From DATDYW01 sp036516995 (GTDB lineage Bacteria; Patescibacteriota; Minisyncoccia; Phycocordibacterales; JAACPR01), in the NCBI GenBank assembly GCA_036516995.1, contig DATDYW010000069.1, forward strand, positions 1-14,344: a DNA stretch of 14,344 bases, in the 5' to 3' direction. The position numbers were made by a program, and so were the translations under genes. Each line of letters opens with the position of its first letter. Positions within the stretch are counted from its first letter, which is position 1. The notes under the pieces were generated by a model. The model made no database searches and was not told the DNA's origin. It saw only the letters and a program-made list of their open reading frames with translations. Shown here in pieces: positions 11,566 to 14,344 of this stretch.

Positions 11566-13089
11566 ATGGCCGCCACCCCCAAAAAGCCGGCGTTTCAGTT
11601 ATCGAAAACCAACTTCCTGACCTGCCTCGACTGTGCCAAGAACGCATGGATCAAGATTCACAGGCCTGATATTTATAAAAAGTATCCGCTATCTTCGTTC
11701 GAGCTAAATATTATTGATACCGGTAACCAGATCGATGAGCTCGCTAGGGGCTTGTTCCCCGGCGGGGTAACCGTCGAGTCTCGCGATGACACAGAGCTCA
11801 CCAGGAAATTAATAGAGGAGAGAACGCCCGTGATTTACCAGCCGGTGTTCTCTACCGGCAAATTCATCACCGCCGCAGACATTTTCGTATGGAACCCCGG
11901 CACGAACGCTTACGATCTCTACGAGGTGAAGTCGTCGACGTCTTCCGAGGACGGCGGCGGGCGCAAGACAGAAGAGTACCTGGTAGACATGGCTTTTCAG
12001 AAAAGCATTTTAGACTTTCTCGGTGTTCAGGTCGGCACGCTCAACCTGATTCGTCTCAACAAGGAGTACGAGCGAGCGGGGAGCATTAACCTAGAGGAAC
12101 TTTTTTTGAAGGAGAACCTGACCGGTCAGGTGAACGAGGTGCTCGCGGACACGAAAGAGAAGATGGAGGGGGCCTACGAGTTGCTCTCTGGTAACTCTGA
12201 ACCCAAAGGGCACTGCGACTGCATCCTGAAGGGTTGGAACTCGCACTGCACAACCTCGGAGTACTCGAACGCAGACCTTCCCGAGTACCCTGTTCATGCG
12301 ATTGCTAGGGTCAACAGGAAAAAGTTATCGGAGCTGGTCGACGGCAACATTTTTAGTATCTACGACGTCCCCGAGACCTTCGAGCTGTCTGATAATCAGC
12401 GTCGGCAGGTGGACACAGCACAGTCCGGCAGACCGTACATCGATAAAGAAGGGGTAGGAGATTTCTTGCAGGCCATGCGGTACCCGCTCGCCTTTCTCGA
12501 TTACGAGACGTACCCCTGCGCCGTACCCAGGTACAACGGATACAGGCCCTACCAGCAGGTTCCATTCCAGTTTTCGCTCCACGTGATTGATTCTCCAGGC
12601 GGTGAATCGGCTCACCACGACTTCATTTACACTGGCCAAGACTGCCCAGATAAACATTTTGTTGAGGCGCTGCAGACGCACCTACCAAAGGTGGGCAGCG
12701 TCGTTGTCTGGAATCAAAAATTTGAGAAAGGTATCAACGAGCAGCTCGGCGAACGTCTTCCCCGCTACAAAAATTTTATGCAGGGAGTTAACGATCGGGC
12801 CGTCGATTTAATGATTCCGTTTTACGGCAAGACGACAATGTACGACCATCCCGACTTTAAAGGCAGTGCCTCGATAAAGTACGTTCTGCCCGCCCTCGTG
12901 CCCCACCTCTCCTACAAAAATATGGAAATCCAAGAGGGTGGTGCCGCCTCCGACACGTGGAACCGGATCGTCTCCGGGGAGTACTCCGAGGAAGAGAAAA
13001 AAAAGAAGATACAGGCGCTCAAGGACTACTGCCACCTCGACACCCTGGCAATGGTAGAAATTTGGCGAGCGTTACGCAGTCTAGAGTAA
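11566..13089 (+). CDS. DUF2779 protein: PD-(D/E)XK nuclease plus DEDD exonuclease
   Basis: Predicted cytosolic two-domain nuclease; function unknown. The N-terminal half resembles the Cas4/RecB fold: SKTNFLTCLDC (13-23), a G-N-Q-I-D-E-L-A helix, Asp105 in AADIFVW, the E-V-K triad end (Glu120, Lys122) and Gln145. Cys23 (or Cys20) with Cys217, Cys219 and Cys228 could hold an Fe-S cluster, as in Cas4 and AddB. The C-terminal half matches DUF2779 as I know it (AFLDYETYPCAVPRYNG, 309-325; RPYQQVPFQFSLHV) and reads as a DEDD-type 3'-5' exonuclease: Asp312 and Glu314, NQKFEKG (383-389) with Glu387 in the second-motif region, Asp414, and YCHLD (Tyr488, Asp492) as a DEDDy third motif. The length of 507 residues is near the family norm. 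The gene is clearly more A+T-rich than the rpo genes, with AAA, TTT and TTA codons more frequent. No CRISPR array or cas1/cas2 lies nearby. Family assignment is confident; cleft and cluster assignments are inferred from motifs. Confidence 0.85.
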   Translation: MAATPKKPAFQLSKTNFLTCLDCAKNAWIKIHRPDIYKKYPLSSFELNIIDTGNQIDELARGLFPGGVTVESRDDTELTRKLIEERTPVIYQPVFSTGKFITAADIFVWNPGTNAYDLYEVKSSTSSEDGGGRKTEEYLVDMAFQKSILDFLGVQVGTLNLIRLNKEYERAGSINLEELFLKENLTGQVNEVLADTKEKMEGAYELLSGNSEPKGHCDCILKGWNSHCTTSEYSNADLPEYPVHAIARVNRKKLSELVDGNIFSIYDVPETFELSDNQRRQVDTAQSGRPYIDKEGVGDFLQAMRYPLAFLDYETYPCAVPRYNGYRPYQQVPFQFSLHVIDSPGGESAHHDFIYTGQDCPDKHFVEALQTHLPKVGSVVVWNQKFEKGINEQLGERLPRYKNFMQGVNDRAVDLMIPFYGKTTMYDHPDFKGSASIKYVLPALVPHLSYKNMEIQEGGAASDTWNRIVSGEYSEEEKKKKIQALKDYCHLDTLAMVEIWRALRSLE

Positions 13090-13128
13090 GGCTTAGCTCG
13101 CCCACATTCGTGAACTAAAATTGAAGAA

Positions 13129-13156
13129 TTGACAGATTTGTCCGTTGGCGTAGGGT
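13129..13156 (+). promoter_or_regulatory. Sigma-70 promoter of the 119-residue gene
   Basis: A perfect TTGACA at 13129-13134, a 16-bp spacer and TAGGGT at 13151-13156. The -10 is weak (3 of 6) but shares the TAG..T form and preceding GCG with the rpoB promoter. Initiation near 13163 would be within about 4 nt of the ATG at 13167. Confidence 0.55.
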
Positions 13157-13166
13157 CTTGCTTAAG

Positions 13167-13526
13167 ATGAGCACAAAAGCTATTGAAATGGATCGCGGAG
13201 ATGGCCGAGCAGTTATCTCGTTTCTCCGGACGGTTGTTGCAAAGAAGAGCATCGACCTCACGGACTACGTTTCCTGTTGGCGTCTGGCTGGTCTACTGGC
13301 CAATCAAGCCATAGCCGTATCGGGGATTCGCAGGAAGGCGTTTCGTCGTATCGAAACGATAGTCAAACGGTCGGTGTCGACCCTTGGATGCCACAACGAT
13401 AATGGTGCCTATATGATTGGTGCTCTGCCAAGCTCCCAGGAATTCGAAGACATGCGACAGAGCATCACCAACAAGGTTGAATCCGTTCGTGAAGCCGAGC
13501 GTCGCGCCGCCTTTCACTCCGAGTAA
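13167..13526 (+). CDS. Hypothetical protein, 119 residues
   Basis: Not recognised. A mostly helical, basic, soluble protein: predicted helices around RAVISFLRTVVAKK (14-27), SCWRLAGLLANQAIAV (36-51) and KAFRRIETIVKRSVSTL (57-73), a short loop with CHNDNGAYMIGALP (75-88), and a charged C-terminal helix SQEFEDMRQSITNKVESV. The repeated-helix layout could suit a small nucleic-acid-binding or protein-interaction role, but no motif supports a specific function. The ATG at 13167 was chosen; a TTG at 13158 would add three residues but falls at or before the predicted transcription start. The codon choice is more mixed and A+T-richer than in the rpo genes. It converges on the dsbA-like gene and ends five bases before a strong terminator. 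Confidence 0.6.
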   Translation: MSTKAIEMDRGDGRAVISFLRTVVAKKSIDLTDYVSCWRLAGLLANQAIAVSGIRRKAFRRIETIVKRSVSTLGCHNDNGAYMIGALPSSQEFEDMRQSITNKVESVREAERRAAFHSE

Positions 13527-13530
13527 CATT

Positions 13531-13556
13531 CCGCGCCTCGTGCGTGGTTTTCTTTT
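13531..13556 (+). terminator. Intrinsic terminator between convergent genes
   Basis: CCGCGC (13531-13536) pairs with GCGTGG (13542-13547; one G-T wobble) around a five-base loop, followed by TTTTCTTTT (13548-13556). It begins five bases after the 119-residue gene's stop and overlaps the last codon of the opposite gene. On the minus strand the hairpin is not followed by a strong T-run, so it mainly serves the plus strand. Confidence 0.85.
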
Positions 13557-14277
13557 ACCTCGCAGCTGCCGTCGAGGTCGCGTTCCCGAGCAGTATCTTC
13601 GCGAGGCTCACGAGGTAGCTCGCCGGGCGGCTGCCGGCGAATGGCACCTGGCGGCCGTCGGCTGCAAGGGCGACGGTGTAGGGCGTGCCGAAGTTCGGGT
13701 CGTTGGCCGCGAGCAGCAGCCCCTCGCGGTAGTCGGCGTCGACGCGGGAGGCGGGGGCGGAGGAGGCGAGGCACTGCCGGAACGCATCTTCCTCGGCACC
13801 TAGACCAACCGCGGAAGCTAAGAGTGCCTCATCAGAGAGTGAGGCAGGGGAGTTGGCGTAGAGCCCGTCGGCGTAGTCGAAGAAAGCCTCGTTGCCCAGG
13901 AGCGTCGCCACGCACTCGCTGGCAATTGCCGCGGCGCGAGCGCGCGGGTGCTTCTCCGAGTTCGGAAAGTGGCGGTAGCTGAGCGCCACCTGGCCCTCGC
14001 GGCCGAGGCTCTCGACGGCCGCCAAAATTTCCGGGTGGTACTCCTGGCAGAACGGGCACTCGAAGTCGCCGTACTCGAGGAAAACAACCGGCGCGGCCGG
14101 GTTGCCGAGGATGTGGTCGGCAGCGGAGATGGGGCGGATGATTGGTGAGCTGGTCGCAACGCGGCTGGGAGAGAATCGACCGTCGAGCCAGGCGGGGCCG
14201 AGGCGAGCGGCGAGCACGGCCAGGGCAATAATTGTTCCCAGAACAACAATGGTGACGGCGAGTGGGTGGCGGCGCAT
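13555..14277 (-). CDS. DsbA-like thiol-disulfide oxidoreductase, membrane-anchored
   Basis: Thioredoxin-fold protein of the DsbA type (Thioredoxin_4-like), expected to act outside the cytoplasmic membrane in forming or rearranging disulfides in exported proteins. Seen, numbering from the ATG at 14277 (240 residues): a positively charged start MRRHP followed by a single hydrophobic span (about 7-25) acting as signal anchor; FLEYGDFECPFCQEYHPEI with the redox pair Cys74-Pro-Phe-Cys77; a helical insert (about 115-185) with two more cysteines, Cys122 and Cys169; and the cis-proline loop FGTPYTVAL (Pro199) followed by AADGRQVPFAG. An in-frame ATG at 14337 would put 20 extra residues before the anchor and overlap the likely promoter, so 14277 is preferred. 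No Shine-Dalgarno is seen. A partner such as VKOR or DsbB would be needed for re-oxidation; none is in the window. Confidence 0.9.
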   Translation of the reverse strand: MRRHPLAVTIVVLGTIIALAVLAARLGPAWLDGRFSPSRVATSSPIIRPISAADHILGNPAAPVVFLEYGDFECPFCQEYHPEILAAVESLGREGQVALSYRHFPNSEKHPRARAAAIASECVATLLGNEAFFDYADGLYANSPASLSDEALLASAVGLGAEEDAFRQCLASSAPASRVDADYREGLLLAANDPNFGTPYTVALAADGRQVPFAGSRPASYLVSLAKILLGNATSTAAAR

Positions 14278-14309
14278 TCGTTTGAGCGTGTTAAGCTCGG
14301 TCGGCACAA

Positions 14310-14315
14310 ATTGTA
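14310..14315 (-). promoter_or_regulatory. Possible -10 element of the dsbA-like gene
   Basis: On the minus strand this reads TACAAT (5 of 6 to TATAAT), which would start transcription near 14303 and give a leader of about 26 nt before the ATG at 14277. The -35 region at the window edge shows no good match. Confidence 0.45.
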
Positions 14316-14344
14316 GCAGGTATGGGAAGCGCAGCATCGGCGGT

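Noticed and set aside
11566..13089. A cas4 gene belonging to a CRISPR-Cas locus
   Set aside because: The N-terminal half is Cas4-like, but the C-terminal half is the DUF2779 exonuclease domain, and no repeats, cas1 or cas2 are present in the window.
13417..13982. Plus-strand open frames across the dsbA-like gene
   Set aside because: Arg/Gly-rich shadows; the minus strand carries the signal anchor, CPFC and cis-Pro motifs in the right order.

Overview
The window reads as a high-GC bacterial genome. The best guess is a member of the Candidate Phyla Radiation (Patescibacteria, Parcubacteria-like). The reasons are a compact RpoB of 1075 residues, a sigma factor whose region 2 carries a one-residue insertion typical of that group as I recall it, a DUF2779 double-nuclease protein, and few Shine-Dalgarno sequences. 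dnaG ends in TGA, so UGA is a stop here and the code is not the Gracilibacteria one. The lineage call is an inference; a phylogeny of RpoB or RpoC would settle it.

Layout. At 22-711 is trmD (tRNA m1G37 methyltransferase). A 321-base non-coding stretch (712-1032) follows, with a strong sigma-70 promoter (TTGACT, 17 bp, TAGTAT) and a leader of about 258 nt. Then come four same-strand core genes: rpoB (1033-4260), rpoC (4274-8011), dnaG (8031-9842) and rpoD (9903-11171), with gaps of 13, 19 and 60 nt, ending at a probable intrinsic terminator (11227-11265). This joins the RNA polymerase beta/beta-prime genes to the dnaG-rpoD part of the classical macromolecular synthesis operon, without rplJ/rplL or rpsU. 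One transcript could therefore supply both large polymerase subunits, the primary sigma factor and the replication primase.

Downstream is an accessory stretch of small, separately expressed units. These are an unrecognised 71-residue gene (11293-11508) with its own terminator, a DUF2779 protein (11566-13089) with a Cas4/RecB-like PD-(D/E)XK half and a DEDD exonuclease half, and an unrecognised 119-residue gene (13167-13526) behind a TTGACA promoter. A membrane-anchored DsbA-like thiol oxidoreductase lies on the minus strand (13555-14277) and converges on the 119-residue gene across a clear terminator. The DUF2779 and 119-residue genes are visibly more A+T-rich than the rpo genes, consistent with different ancestry.

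Points most worth a second look: the DUF2779 two-nuclease protein; the fused rpoBC-dnaG-rpoD cluster with its structured leader; substitutions in the RpoB rifampicin pocket; a TrmD whose catalytic Asp position appears to hold Arg; and promoters placed so close to start codons that several mRNAs may be leaderless. No CRISPR array, tRNA, rRNA, insertion sequence or att site was found.
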